Of a stretch of DNA of 6,047 nucleotides, positions 6,009 through 6,047 are shown one piece after another. Source of the stretch: CAIOZW01 sp049317725 (lineage in GTDB: Bacteria > Acidobacteriota > Blastocatellia > RBC074); the NCBI GenBank assembly GCA_049317725.1, contig JBMOHS010000213.1:1-6047 (forward strand), in the 5' to 3' direction. Made by a program: the position numbers and the translations under genes. Below the pieces are notes generated by a model, which saw nothing but the letters and a program-made list of their open reading frames with translations, was not told the DNA's origin and did no database searches. Numbering within the stretch: position 1 is the first letter of the stretch; every line of letters starts with the position of its first letter.

Positions 6009-6047
6009 AGAAAGAATGGGAGAAGACGGGCGACTCGCTTCTTGCAA

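Larger units (their letters stand above)
5803..6047. other. Non-coding right edge rich in repeats
   Basis: No plausible gene is seen on either strand. The stretch holds a G/C hairpin, three tandem octamers, a short palindrome and a heptamer array, listed separately. The last 39 bases, after the array, are purine-rich and then mixed, and show no start codon with a ribosome site. Confidence 0.6.

Overview
This is a GC-rich bacterial window, with third codon positions mostly G or C. It carries four convincing genes, all on the + strand, in two transcriptional blocks. A lipoprotein signal peptide, a Spy/CpxP-like envelope protein and a YHYH/cupredoxin protein point to a diderm (Gram-negative-type) bacterium. 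The mix of gene families, two TTG starts and the G-rich intergenic heptad repeats make a planctomycete (for example an Isosphaeraceae-like organism) my best guess. That is inference only, because there is no marker gene here.

Left block (about 1-3701). A leader of about 240 bases has no convincing gene. It holds a small hairpin at 19-35 and a bidirectional, intrinsic-terminator-like structure at 157-195. Then come a DapA/NanA-family (beta/alpha)8 aldolase-like enzyme (245-1426), an M28 zinc exopeptidase lipoprotein with a PA-like insert (1423-3147, overlapping the previous stop as ATGA), and a small secreted Spy/CpxP-like LTxxQ protein (3189-3701, TTG start, 41 bases after the peptidase). The tight spacing suggests one operon. 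The peptidase and the LTxxQ protein would act outside the cytoplasm and the aldolase-like enzyme inside it. No substrate link between them can be proven from sequence.

Middle spacer (3702-3933). It contains a strong hairpin (3745-3772) and a plausible sigma70-like promoter (3859-3886), so the last gene probably forms its own unit.

Right block. One 622-residue protein (3934-5802) joins four modules: a divergent YHYH-type domain, two His-rich beta-sandwich-like modules with HxH-type motifs, and a C-terminal cupredoxin-like domain ending in a Cys-Gly-Met-Gly-Met motif. This looks like a copper-binding or copper-handling protein. Unusually, it has no visible signal peptide and has lost the literal YHYH signature.

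Right edge (5803-6047). No gene is seen. There is a G/C hairpin just after the stop, three tandem YTTCGCGN octamers, a perfect short palindrome, and a 12-unit, 84-base array of a purine-rich GGGNGAR-type heptamer.
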